From Ktedonobacterales bacterium (GTDB taxonomy: Bacteria > Chloroflexota > Ktedonobacteria > Ktedonobacterales > DATBGS01), in NCBI GenBank assembly GCA_036557285.1, contig DATBHW010000012.1, positions 1-64,000 of the forward strand: a stretch of 64,000 bases of DNA. The letters are read 5' to 3'. A program made the translations under genes and the position numbers. Below, one piece after another: positions 1-7,745 of the stretch; within the stretch, counting starts at the first letter, position 1; the number at the start of each line of letters is the position of its first letter. Under the pieces are notes generated by a model. It saw nothing but the letters and a program-made list of their open reading frames with translations. It did not search any database and was not told the origin of the DNA.

Positions 1-43
1 CCCGCCCCGCCAGGCCGCCGTCTCGGCGGCCTGGCGGGGCGGG
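1..43. repeat. Perfect 20-bp hairpin, terminator-like
   Basis: Bases 1-20 and 24-43 are exact reverse complements separated by a 3-base loop, all G and C except the loop. It lies downstream of fabF (minus strand) and could end that transcript, but the window begins here, so any T-run cannot be seen. It may also belong to the palindromic repeat family that follows immediately. Confidence 0.6.
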
Positions 44-45
44 GT

Positions 46-116
46 GGCCGCCTGGGAGGCGGCGGTACGCCCCCTCAGCCCCTCTTGCCGCCTGGGAGGC
101 GGCGGTACAAGTGGGG
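46..116. repeat. Two copies of the GC-rich palindromic repeat
   Basis: Two near-identical units, GCCGCCTGGGAGGCGGCGG plus TACGCC or TACAAG, stand in tandem just behind fabF. Each is a short hairpin with a TAC-starting tail. The same family recurs near 9.1, 14.7, 22.4, 25.8, 33.1, 36.4 and 52.1 kb. Confidence 0.75.
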
Positions 117-119
117 CGC

Positions 120-1400
120 TTAGTTTTCGTAGCGACGGAAGGCAAGGACGGCGTTATGGCCGCCGAAGCCCATTGAGTTGGAGAGCGCGACGCGAACGTC
201 GGCATGGCGCGATTCGTTGGGAACGTAGTCCAGGTCGCATTCAGGGTCGGGCTGGGTATAGTTGATGGTAGGCGGCAGGATGTTGTGATAGACGCTGAGG
301 GCGCTGATAGCTGCTTCGACGCCGCCTGCCGCGCCCATCATGTGGCCGATCATGGATTTGGTGGAACTGACGGCCAGCTTGTAGGCGTGAGCGCCAAAAA
401 GGCTTTTGATGCCGCCGGTTTCGCTGCGGTCATTGTAGAGGGTGCTGGTGCCGTGAGCGTTGATATAGTTGACTTCTTCGGGGGCAATGCCGCTTTTTTG
501 CAGCGCCCGGCGCATGGCGCGAACGAGGCCGCGCCCCTGTGGAGCAGGCTCGGTGATATGGAAGGCGTCGGCGGTTGCGCCATAGCCAGCAAGCTCGGCG
601 TAGATGCGCGCGCCGCGCGATTGGGCGTGTTCCATGTCTTCGAGGATGAGAATGCCCGCGCCTTCGCCCATGACAAAGCCGTCGCGCCCGGCGTCAAAGG
701 GACGGCTGGCGTGTTGGGGGTCGTCGTTGCGGCGCGAGAGGGCGTGCATGTTGCCGAAGGAGGCGATGGAGACTGGCTGGATGGCGGCTTCTGCGCCTCC
801 GGCGATCATGATGCGGGCATCGCCGCGCCGGATGGTTTCGTAGGCTTCGCCGATGGCGTGCGCGCCGGTAGAGCAGGCGGAGACGATGGCAAAGTTTGGC
901 CCTCCTAGGCCAAGGGTGATGGAGATGAAACCAGCCGCCAGGTCTATGGGTGTCATGGTGCTGAAGAAGGGGCTGATGCGGTCCGGGCCGCGATCAAAGA
1001 GGAGCTTGAACTGTTCGTGCATGGTGGTGAGGCCGCCAATACCGCTGCCGATGATGATGCCGGTGTCTTCGGCAATGTCGGCGGTGTCCTGGTCGGAAGC
1101 CTGGGGCTGGCGGTCCGCGAGGCCGAACGGGAGGGCGGCGTCTTTGAGAGCCTGGATGGTTGCTGCGAGGGCGAAGTGAGCAAAGCGGTCATTGCGGCGC
1201 ACTTCTTTGCGGTCCATATAGGGAAGCGGGTCGAAGCCCTTGACTTCGGCGGCGATACGAGTTTCGTAGGCGCTGGCGTCAAAGTGGGTGATGGGGCCAG
1301 CGCCGGAGACGCCCTTTTTCAGCGCCTCCCAGCTTGCTGCGGTGTCGTTGCCAAGCGGTGTTACCATGCCGATGCCGGTAACTGCCACACGTGTTGTCAT
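120..1400 (-). CDS. fabF: Beta-ketoacyl-ACP synthase II
   Basis: Elongating condensing enzyme of type II fatty-acid synthesis; it joins malonyl-ACP to an acyl-ACP in the cytoplasm. The 426-residue product has the usual length. The nucleophile Cys lies in SACSTGAHAIG (about residue 176). The two catalytic histidines are in NAHGTST and SMIGHMMGAAGG, and the C-terminal GFGGHNA motif is present. The start is placed at MTTRVAV, 11 codons inside the longest frame, because a purine-rich AAAGGGG site sits just upstream and family members begin here. fabH is 40 kb away, so the fab genes are not clustered. Certain as a KAS II; fabF is preferred over fabB from the N-terminal TGIGMVTPLGN pattern. Confidence 0.95.
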   Translation of the reverse strand: MTTRVAVTGIGMVTPLGNDTAASWEALKKGVSGAGPITHFDASAYETRIAAEVKGFDPLPYMDRKEVRRNDRFAHFALAATIQALKDAALPFGLADRQPQASDQDTADIAEDTGIIIGSGIGGLTTMHEQFKLLFDRGPDRISPFFSTMTPIDLAAGFISITLGLGGPNFAIVSACSTGAHAIGEAYETIRRGDARIMIAGGAEAAIQPVSIASFGNMHALSRRNDDPQHASRPFDAGRDGFVMGEGAGILILEDMEHAQSRGARIYAELAGYGATADAFHITEPAPQGRGLVRAMRRALQKSGIAPEEVNYINAHGTSTLYNDRSETGGIKSLFGAHAYKLAVSSTKSMIGHMMGAAGGVEAAISALSVYHNILPPTINYTQPDPECDLDYVPNESRHADVRVALSNSMGFGGHNAVLAFRRYEN

Positions 1401-1508
1401 GTTGTCTGTTCCCCTTTCGCGTTGTGGCAGCATGGCGCCGCCTTGCCTGGTTGCAGGGATATTGTATCATGCAGCAGGTCGAGTATCCAAGACAAGGAGG
1501 ATGTGAGG

Positions 1509-2057
1509 ATGCTGAGAGGTGAGAAGGTGATCTTGCGCGCGCTGGAGCAGCAAGATTTGCCGCGATTGTGGACGTTCTATAATGATGTAGCGTTTGAGTT
1601 GGTGATCGGCGGCGATCCGTGGGAGCCGATGTCGTTGGCGCGCCTGCAAGCGCACTTTGAGGAGCGGAGCCGAGAAAGAGAACACGATGGGATGAATTTT
1701 GCTATTGAGGCGGACGGGAAGTGTATTGGGACGTGCGGGCTGTTTCATGTCGATCAGACGGCGCGTACCTGCGAGTTGGGGATTGGGATTGGCGATAAGG
1801 ACTATTGGGGACATGGCTATGGGCGCGAGGCGCTGCGGCTGCTGCTGGATTATGCGTTTCGGCTGCGTAATTTTCATAAAGTCTGGCTGCGGGTGAACGC
1901 GGTGAACGAACGGGCTATACGCGCGTATCGGGCGTGCGGCTTTGTCGAGGAGGGGCGTTTGCGCGAGCATACCTGGGGCGATGGGCAGTATGTGGATGAG
2001 GTGCATATGGGTATTTTGCGCAGCGAGTGGGCGCAAGGGCGCACTTCAGGGCAATAA
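1509..2057 (+). CDS. GNAT family N-acetyltransferase (RimJ-like)
   Basis: A 182-residue acetyl-CoA-dependent acetyltransferase of the RimJ/RimL type (protein N-terminal, amine or antibiotic acetylation; substrate not predictable). The opening MLRGEKVILRALEQQD is typical of the group. The acetyl-CoA binding segment is DYWGHGYGREALRLLLDYAF, followed by VNAVNERAIRAYRACGFVEEG. The start is fixed by an AAGGAGG site about 9 bases upstream; the frame is open much further 5', but that part runs antisense to fabF. It is divergent from fabF with about 100 bases between starts. Its end overlaps the longest form of the next frame but not the chosen start of that gene. Confidence 0.85.
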   Translation: MLRGEKVILRALEQQDLPRLWTFYNDVAFELVIGGDPWEPMSLARLQAHFEERSREREHDGMNFAIEADGKCIGTCGLFHVDQTARTCELGIGIGDKDYWGHGYGREALRLLLDYAFRLRNFHKVWLRVNAVNERAIRAYRACGFVEEGRLREHTWGDGQYVDEVHMGILRSEWAQGRTSGQ

Positions 2058-2143
2058 TGTTGGGGTTGCTTGTAGCGCCAGCCTGCACGCGGGCGGCTGT
2101 GTTGAGCGCCAGGCTCTGTGCTGGCGAGAAGGTGAGGCGCGCG

Positions 2144-2851
2144 ATGCTTATCAAAGACATCATGGTGCGCGACGTGGCGACGGTGATGGAGACGGATACG
2201 CTGGAACACGCGGCGATTCTGTTGGAGCGGGGGCGCTTTCGCCATTTGCCGGTGGCTCAACTGCTGCCGCAGGCGCCAACGCTGGAGCCTGCGCTGAAGC
2301 ACTTCCAGTATCCACCGCCGAAGCCGCCTGTAGCGGTGGTGGGCATCCTTTCGGACCGCGATATGCCCGGCGGCAGGGTTGGCGCGGCTCCGTTGGAGGA
2401 ACTGCGGGGACGGCAGGCGCATGAGGTGATGCGTCGTCCGGTGATTACGGCGAGTCCAGAGACGCCGGTTGAGTACGCGGCGCAGTTGATGGCTGATAAT
2501 GCTATCGGGTGCCTGCCGGTGGTGGATGACGCGGCGCAAGGGCGATTGGTGGGCATTATTACGGAGAGCGATCTGTTTCACGCGCTGGTGCGGCTGGTGG
2601 GCGCGCAAGAACCCAGCACGCGCTTGCGTCTGATGCTGCGAGGGGGCGATCCGGCGCATCTGGCGAGCGCGTTGATGATTGTGGCCCAACACGAGGGGCG
2701 GCTGGCGGGCGTGCTGGCTGAGCCGGTGGATGCGCAGGGGCGCTGGCCGGTGACGCTGCGGGTGCGGACGATTTACCCTGGGCCGCTGCTGCACGATCTG
2801 GAGGCGGCAGGCATCGAGGTGGAGCAGCCCGCCGAGGGAAAGCAGCAGTAA
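2144..2851 (+). CDS. CBS-domain pair protein
   Basis: A 235-residue protein with two CBS motifs. The first spans about residues 1-95 (MLIKDIMVRDVATVMETDTLEHAAILL) and the second about 96-155 (VMRRPVITASPETPVEYAAQLM, then GIITESDLFHALV). A C-terminal part of about 75 residues resembles the ACT-like or unknown tails seen on such proteins. CBS pairs bind adenosyl ligands such as AMP, ATP or SAM and act as regulatory modules; the partner is unknown. The start at MLIKDIM follows GAAGGTGAGG. About 25 residues (CBS1: TLEPALKHFQYPPPKPPVAV) form an insertion that lengthens the first motif. It is likely cotranscribed with the preceding GNAT gene. Confidence 0.8.
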   Translation: MLIKDIMVRDVATVMETDTLEHAAILLERGRFRHLPVAQLLPQAPTLEPALKHFQYPPPKPPVAVVGILSDRDMPGGRVGAAPLEELRGRQAHEVMRRPVITASPETPVEYAAQLMADNAIGCLPVVDDAAQGRLVGIITESDLFHALVRLVGAQEPSTRLRLMLRGGDPAHLASALMIVAQHEGRLAGVLAEPVDAQGRWPVTLRVRTIYPGPLLHDLEAAGIEVEQPAEGKQQ

Positions 2852-2873
2852 TGGCGAAGGCTTGCGCGTGGCT

Positions 2874-3434
2874 TTACGTTCGCTTTGCGGGCTTGCTCCG
2901 GCTGACTGGTTTGAGGTTGGCGACCAGAGCTTCTTCAATCTCGCGGATTGTTTGCACTGAGTAGAAGTGTCCGATGCGGAGAGCGAGTGATCTATCGGCT
3001 TCGCGCAGTACGACCAGCTTTCCTCCCAGCAAGCCTGGCTGGCGATAGGCGCTGGTGATCTTGGTGAAGGGCGAGCCGATGAGCTTCTTGCCCGCGACGA
3101 AGACGAAGCCGTCAGGCGTGACCAGGAAGAAATATTGGCTGCTCTTTCTAAGAGGCGGGATGAGGCGCAGACCAACTGAGAGGAAGAGGCATCCGCAGGC
3201 GAGAAGGGCGACGAACTCAATTGGGGCGAGGCCGTCATCACCGTTGGAGCCGCCTGGCAGAGAGCCAGCGATGAAAAGGTAAGCAGCCAGCCCAAAGGTC
3301 AGGACAGCGCCGACGGTATAGATGGTGAAGTTTGTCCAGATTGCGCTGCGCGAGACGGCGAATCTGGCCCATACAGGGGGGATGGCTTCGCCGCGCCCCT
3401 GAAGCGCGGCTTCTTCGATGTCAAATGCTGCCAT
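2874..3434 (-). CDS. Membrane protein with two TM helices and a PH-like tail
   Basis: A 186-residue hypothetical protein. Two hydrophobic helices lie around residues 35-58 (IYTVGAVLTFGLAAYLFIAG) and 70-93 (FVALLACGCLFLSVGLRLI). A cytoplasmic beta-rich tail (YFFLVTPDGFVFVAGKKL...) resembles the bacterial PH/DUF domains often found after such helices. Layout matches other small membrane proteins in this window (20639 and 52163). It converges with the CBS gene, with 22 bases between stops. Function unknown. Confidence 0.65.
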   Translation of the reverse strand: MAAFDIEEAALQGRGEAIPPVWARFAVSRSAIWTNFTIYTVGAVLTFGLAAYLFIAGSLPGGSNGDDGLAPIEFVALLACGCLFLSVGLRLIPPLRKSSQYFFLVTPDGFVFVAGKKLIGSPFTKITSAYRQPGLLGGKLVVLREADRSLALRIGHFYSVQTIREIEEALVANLKPVSRSKPAKRT

Positions 3435-3528
3435 ACGGCTATGTGCCCCTCTCTTCCGGCCTTATTTGGTTTCCCATTATTTCCCTCTATTGTAACTGAT
3501 GCTGTCTCTTTTGGGAGGGTCGGTATCT

Positions 3529-3546
3529 TTTGCGGCGGTACAAGCA
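3529..3546. repeat. Remnant of the palindromic repeat tail
   Basis: TTGCGGCGGTACAAGC keeps the right arm and TACAAG tail of the repeat family but has no left arm. It lies in the gap between two minus-strand genes. Confidence 0.45.
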
Positions 3547-3565
3547 GAACGGGACAGCGGTTCGT

Positions 3566-5131
3566 TTAGCGTTTGAGCAAATCAACGACTTCATCAGGGT
3601 TGGTGGCGCGAATGACCGGAGCAAGATAGGGATGGCGCTGAGAAAGCTGGCGGTACATGTCGTAGGCGACGCGCCGGTAGGAGAAGTGGCCGGTGACGCC
3701 GGAGCGCAGTTCGATGATGTAGGCGGCTTCGGCCAGGTCCATCTTGAAGAGGGCGCGCTGGCGAACGCCGAGCGGTAAGAGATAGGGTGCGTATTCGGGA
3801 AGTGGGAACGCCTGGGCAGCAGCGATGGCTTGCTGCATTGCCTGGCGGTAGGCGGAGATCAACCCCTTTTGTTCGGCCAGGGCTGCGCCGTCTGGTCCCA
3901 GTCCGGCGTGGAAGATGGTTGTTGGGTCGTCAAAGCCGAGATGCAGCTTGAGGTCGGGGATAATCTGGACACAGCGGCGGTGGCGGTGCAGGTCACGCAG
4001 TGCCCCGAAATCTACGAGCAGGTCAAAGGCGAGCAGATAGCCGAGGCGATGCAGGCGCAGCCAGTCGTCATGTGGGCCGCGCTGCGCAAGCGTGTGTGTG
4101 AAGAGGGCGCGTTTTTCTTCTTCGGGGAGCGCGCGGGCGAGCGGCTGAAGCTGGCGATAGGCGCGGCCCTGGTGGTCGGTGAGATAGAGCAGGCTGGCGG
4201 CGTAAGCTTCCAGCAGGTCGGTTTCTGGCTCGATGAGCGCGATACCTGCGGAGAGGTCGGGCGCGGCTGGCTGCGCGTGCAGGTATGGCTCCAGGCGCGC
4301 GCGCGCCTCTGCGAGCGCGCGGGGGCCGTAGACTTCTGGTGTGGTGTATTTGACGAGGGTGGGTGCGGCGCTGAGGCCAAGAATACCGGCTTCTTCCAGG
4401 GCGCGCTGCTGCTGCTCGATCTGTTCCGGGCTGAGGGCGGCGGCTTCCCAGGCGGCGCGCAGTTTGCTTTCGATAAAGTTATGAGCGGGCGTCTGGCATG
4501 CCTGGCGAATGGCTTCGCCAATGTCGCGCAGTTCGGCGCTGGAGTGGCCGGTGAGGCGGCTGATCTGCTGTTCGAGGACGCGGGCACTGGTGATCTGGCC
4601 TACGCTGGTGCGTGTGGCGAGTGGTAAGAAAGCGCGCGCTACGTCGAAGGCGCGTGCGCGGAGCGTGCGGTTGTAGACGCCAGGGGCCATGTCGTCGGGG
4701 CATGGCTGGACCTGCTTCAGTACGTCGGTGAGTTCGGTGGAGAAGTATTCGTAGCGATCCAGCAGAGCGTCGAGGGCGCGGGCATAGGTGGCGCGTTCAG
4801 GAGCGTCTTCGGGAAGCTGGGGCGGGATGTAGAAGCCGCTTTTGCGGAAATCTTGATAGCGCGAGGAGCGTTCCTGCCCGTCCCACAGGGGTTCGTCAAC
4901 GACGTGGAAGGCAGCCAGCATGGAGATGTTTTCGATGGCGAGGGCGACGTGGGCGAGGTCGGCAATGGAGCGATGGCCGTACTGGAAATAGAAGGTGTTG
5001 AGGAACTGTTCGGCGCGCTGAGTGGAAAGCTCGTCAATGCTTTCGCTCAATTGCTGCGCTGAGCGGCTATATTTGGCAAGCGCGTATGCCTGAATCTCTG
5101 GCGGCGCGCCGATGACGGCGTAGATGTTCAT
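3566..5131 (-). CDS. Tandem ThyX-like (FAD-dependent thymidylate synthase family) protein
   Basis: At 521 residues this is about twice the usual ThyX length of 220-270. The N-terminal half has ThyX-like features: the helix YGHRSIADLAHVALAIENIS and the segment LWDGQERSSRYQDF, which resembles the end of the ThyX signature. The C-terminal half carries LRDLHRHRRCVQIIPDL, close to the start of the RHRxxS signature, and a final VTGHFSYRRVAYDMYR helix. Classical ThyX converts dUMP to dTMP with methylene-THF, FAD and NADPH. Here the signature is split between halves, so catalysis is uncertain. It starts 5 bases after the stop of the upstream kinase-like gene, which indicates an operon. Confidence 0.75.
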   Translation of the reverse strand: MNIYAVIGAPPEIQAYALAKYSRSAQQLSESIDELSTQRAEQFLNTFYFQYGHRSIADLAHVALAIENISMLAAFHVVDEPLWDGQERSSRYQDFRKSGFYIPPQLPEDAPERATYARALDALLDRYEYFSTELTDVLKQVQPCPDDMAPGVYNRTLRARAFDVARAFLPLATRTSVGQITSARVLEQQISRLTGHSSAELRDIGEAIRQACQTPAHNFIESKLRAAWEAAALSPEQIEQQQRALEEAGILGLSAAPTLVKYTTPEVYGPRALAEARARLEPYLHAQPAAPDLSAGIALIEPETDLLEAYAASLLYLTDHQGRAYRQLQPLARALPEEEKRALFTHTLAQRGPHDDWLRLHRLGYLLAFDLLVDFGALRDLHRHRRCVQIIPDLKLHLGFDDPTTIFHAGLGPDGAALAEQKGLISAYRQAMQQAIAAAQAFPLPEYAPYLLPLGVRQRALFKMDLAEAAYIIELRSGVTGHFSYRRVAYDMYRQLSQRHPYLAPVIRATNPDEVVDLLKR

Positions 5132-5136
5132 AGAGC

Positions 5137-5727
5137 CTAGCCATTCTTTATGAGTTTGTCCACCTCGCTCTGGAGGCTGGCAACCGTCTCTTCAATCGAA
5201 AGTTCCGAGTTGTCTATGATTGGAAAGGCATGCTGGTCATGCCAGGGCAGCATCATGTCGTAAATTGTGCGAAGCATGGCTTCGCTGAGCAGGCGATGGC
5301 CGCTGCGGCTCTGGTTTCTCTCTACAAGATACTCGAATTTGGGCAGCAGCACAACCAGATAATGCGGCACTTCTCGCAGCAGTTCATGCCAACCCTGGTA
5401 GCTAACCTCGGCCCACTGGGGGAAGATGGCGTCGTCAATGATGCAGAGGAAACCGGCGTTTACATAATTGAGGGCCAGGGTTGCGCAGCCCTGCCGCGCC
5501 AGATGATATTGCTGCTGTATCGCTGTTTCCCATCCGTCCGAAGGATCGGCGTAGCCCGACTTCACAAAGTCGCGCACGTCATCGAGCGAGATGTGCGCTG
5601 TTGGACGCTGCTGGGCGCTGGCCCAGGCTCGCGCTGTTGTTGTTTTGCCCGCGCCCGCCGGGCCGGCCAGCAGCAGCACAAACAGGCGCTCGTTCTGAGG
5701 GGATTTCAGCATATGCGTATCTATCAT
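5137..5727 (-). CDS. P-loop kinase-like ATPase (zeta-toxin/AAA_33 type)
   Basis: About 196 residues with a Walker A motif LLAGPAGAGKTTTARAW near the N-terminus, a DD pair in HISLDDVRDF and IIDDAIF, and an R-rich lid-like segment VERNQSRSGH. This fits small nucleotide or aminoglycoside-type kinases of the AAA_33/zeta-toxin fold. The substrate is not identifiable. The frame is open to 5889, but the extra 54 residues have unlikely composition, so the start MIDTHMLKSPQNER (5727) is preferred; ATG 5889 has a better GAGAGG site and cannot be excluded. It is in an operon with the ThyX-like gene. Confidence 0.65.
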   Translation of the reverse strand: MIDTHMLKSPQNERLFVLLLAGPAGAGKTTTARAWASAQQRPTAHISLDDVRDFVKSGYADPSDGWETAIQQQYHLARQGCATLALNYVNAGFLCIIDDAIFPQWAEVSYQGWHELLREVPHYLVVLLPKFEYLVERNQSRSGHRLLSEAMLRTIYDMMLPWHDQHAFPIIDNSELSIEETVASLQSEVDKLIKNG

Positions 5728-6102
5728 TGTGTTCTGAGGGATGGCGCCAAGGGTGTCCAGAAAGAAATCATGGTCATCGTTCTTCTGAATATATGACTTG
5801 AAATTATCGTTTGCCGGACAGATATAATAACACAACCAGCGACTTGACAGGGTAGGAAGCATAGTAAATAATACGGGTAAGCCCCACATATCTGTAACCC
5901 TCTCGCAGCAATGAAGCGAACGTGGAGTGGTATCGGTATTGATGCTTGTGCAACAGGGGTGTTTTTTTCACAGAAAGAGAGGAGGCAGGCCGCTCGTATT
6001 TTTCGCGTTCCCACATGATCTCCTACTGCATGGCGCTTCAACTCCAAAGGATTGAACATTGTTCGTACAGTACGCGCTCATTTTTGTACCAGGAGACATG
6101 CA
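5728..6102. other. Divergent intergenic region upstream of the permease
   Basis: Apart from a possible 5' extension of the minus-strand kinase gene, this stretch holds no convincing gene. It contains one arm of a 16-bp inverted repeat (6031-6046) whose partner lies at 7644-7659, and a small palindrome CGTACAGTACG at about 6064-6074 just before the permease. These are candidate regulator sites. Confidence 0.5.
6031..6046. promoter_or_regulatory. 16-bp site, arm 1 (inverted copy before glutamine-synthetase gene)
   Basis: TGGCGCTTCAACTCCA lies 56 bases before the permease start. Its exact reverse complement occurs at 7644-7659, before the next gene. An identical 16-mer upstream of two functionally linked genes suggests a shared operator; this is inference. 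Confidence 0.45.
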
Positions 6103-7638
6103 ATGGCAACAACAGCAGGCGAAACAGATGTCCTCATCTCCGAGCGTGTGGCGGGCGGTATCCTGCCCAGGGTGCTCAATTCGTTCGATATGGTGGCAAT
6201 CTTTGTCGCCATTGTCCTGTTCATCACGAACTCGGCAGTTGTTACCGGGGCAGGCGCTGCCTCCTACATTTTCTGGATACTAGGCTTTCTTACCTTCCTT
6301 ATTCCAGGCGCGATTGTGACCGGCCAGTTAGGTTTGATGTTCCCCGGCGAGGGGTCCATCTATGTGTGGACGCATAAAGCCTTCGGCAAGTTCTGGGGCT
6401 TTTTTGCGGGGTTCTGCGCCTGGTGGCCAGGTGTGCTGGTGATGGTGGCAACGGGCGTTGCGGTGGTTTCGTTCATTCAGTTGCTGGGCAGCAATCATGG
6501 ATTTAACTGGCTGACGCAACCCTGGCAGCAGGGTCTGGTGATTCTGGTGGTGCTGGCTTTTTCGATGATTCTGTCCTGGCTGCGCTTTCGGGTGACCCAG
6601 AACTGGGTCAACGTTGTCTTTATCGCCTATGGCGGCGCTATCCTGCTCATCGGGCTGGCTGGGGTGTTCTGGCTGTTGGGGGGGAATGCTCCCAGCGCGG
6701 ATTTCTCCAGCGCAAGCTGGTCAGTGGGCAGCCCCTTCGATGTGAATACGAAGTGGACGTTCTACGGCCTGGTCATTCTGGCGCTGCTGGGCATTGAAGT
6801 ACCCCTGAATATGGGCGTTGAGATTACCGATATGCGGGCCATCACGAAATACCTCTTCTGGGGGTCAATCGTCGTCATGGCGGCATATCTGATCGCAACC
6901 TTTGGGGTTCAGATGACGGTGCCAGCCAGCGCGCAAGGCATCCCGTCTGGTGTGGCTCAAGCGGTGCAGATAGGCTTTGGGAGCGCAGGCACTGTCCTGA
7001 GCGATTTGGTGATCGTCATCTTTATCGGGTTCTTCTTGTTCAACACCGCCGTGTATAACTACTCCTTCGGGCGGTTGCTCTTTGTCTCCGGGCTAGATCA
7101 GCGGTTGCCCGCTGCGATGAGTAAGGTGAATCAGAATCGGGTTCCCTGGGTGGCTGTGCTGGTGCAGACGCTGATCGCTGCGCTGGTTGCCATCCTTGCT
7201 TTCATTGTGCCTTATGCCTTCGGTGGCAGCAGTGACAATGCCAGTGCCCTTTCCGCCAAGGTGTATAATGTCCTGCAAGCGGCAGTGACGGTGATCTGGT
7301 GTGTCTCGATGGTGATCCTCTTCGTAGATGTGGTTATCATCCGCTTCAAGTATCGACAGCAGTTTGACGCAAAGCAACTGACCGCGCCCTGGGTTTTCTA
7401 CGTCTGCGCGCTGATTGGTCTTTTTGCGAGCGCGGTGGGCATCTTCGTGACATTCCGATACCCCTGGATACCACAGTTGGTGGGAGAGGGCGATTGGTCA
7501 TTACTCCTTGCGGTGATTGCTGTCGTTTCGCTGATTGTGGGAGCAGTGGTCTACTTTATTGGCGAGGTGACGGTTGCCAAAAGTTCACCACCGATAGCAA
7601 CCGGAGAAGGTGGAGCCGCTCCGGCAGCGTCGGACTGA
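6103..7638 (+). CDS. APC-superfamily amino-acid/amine permease
   Basis: A 511-residue membrane transporter with about 12-14 hydrophobic helices and the APC start region VLNSFDMVAIFVAIVLFITN. It probably imports an amino acid or polyamine by proton or cation coupling. The start is at MATTAGETDVL because CAGGAGAC stands just upstream; the longer frame adds 17 unlikely residues. The following gene encodes a glutamine-synthetase-family enzyme, a pairing typical of amine or amino-acid utilisation through gamma-glutamylation. The two are 107 bases apart and each has one copy of a 16-bp inverted repeat upstream. Substrate unknown. Confidence 0.85.
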   Translation: MATTAGETDVLISERVAGGILPRVLNSFDMVAIFVAIVLFITNSAVVTGAGAASYIFWILGFLTFLIPGAIVTGQLGLMFPGEGSIYVWTHKAFGKFWGFFAGFCAWWPGVLVMVATGVAVVSFIQLLGSNHGFNWLTQPWQQGLVILVVLAFSMILSWLRFRVTQNWVNVVFIAYGGAILLIGLAGVFWLLGGNAPSADFSSASWSVGSPFDVNTKWTFYGLVILALLGIEVPLNMGVEITDMRAITKYLFWGSIVVMAAYLIATFGVQMTVPASAQGIPSGVAQAVQIGFGSAGTVLSDLVIVIFIGFFLFNTAVYNYSFGRLLFVSGLDQRLPAAMSKVNQNRVPWVAVLVQTLIAALVAILAFIVPYAFGGSSDNASALSAKVYNVLQAAVTVIWCVSMVILFVDVVIIRFKYRQQFDAKQLTAPWVFYVCALIGLFASAVGIFVTFRYPWIPQLVGEGDWSLLLAVIAVVSLIVGAVVYFIGEVTVAKSSPPIATGEGGAAPAASD

Positions 7639-7643
7639 TGGTT

Positions 7644-7659
7644 TGGAGTTGAAGCGCCA
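7644..7659. promoter_or_regulatory. 16-bp site, arm 2
   Basis: TGGAGTTGAAGCGCCA, exact reverse complement of 6031-6046, lies 86 bases before the glutamine-synthetase-family start, between the two genes. It could be an operator or a remnant of an insertion boundary. Confidence 0.45.
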
Positions 7660-7745
7660 GTGTTTTGCGAGGAGAGGTGAAAGCCAGGCTGCTTCGCCTC
7701 TCCCTCTGCGTTAGAAAACCACTGCTCTTGTTTTTAGGAGGCGTT

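Noticed and set aside
204-908. Long plus-strand frame opposite fabF
   Set aside because: It is the GC-driven shadow of fabF on the other strand; its product has Gly/Ala/Asp-rich composition without motifs.
1874-3295. 473-codon minus-strand frame
   Set aside because: Crosses the CBS gene antisense and part of the membrane-protein gene in another frame; His/Arg/Gln-rich product typical of shadow frames.
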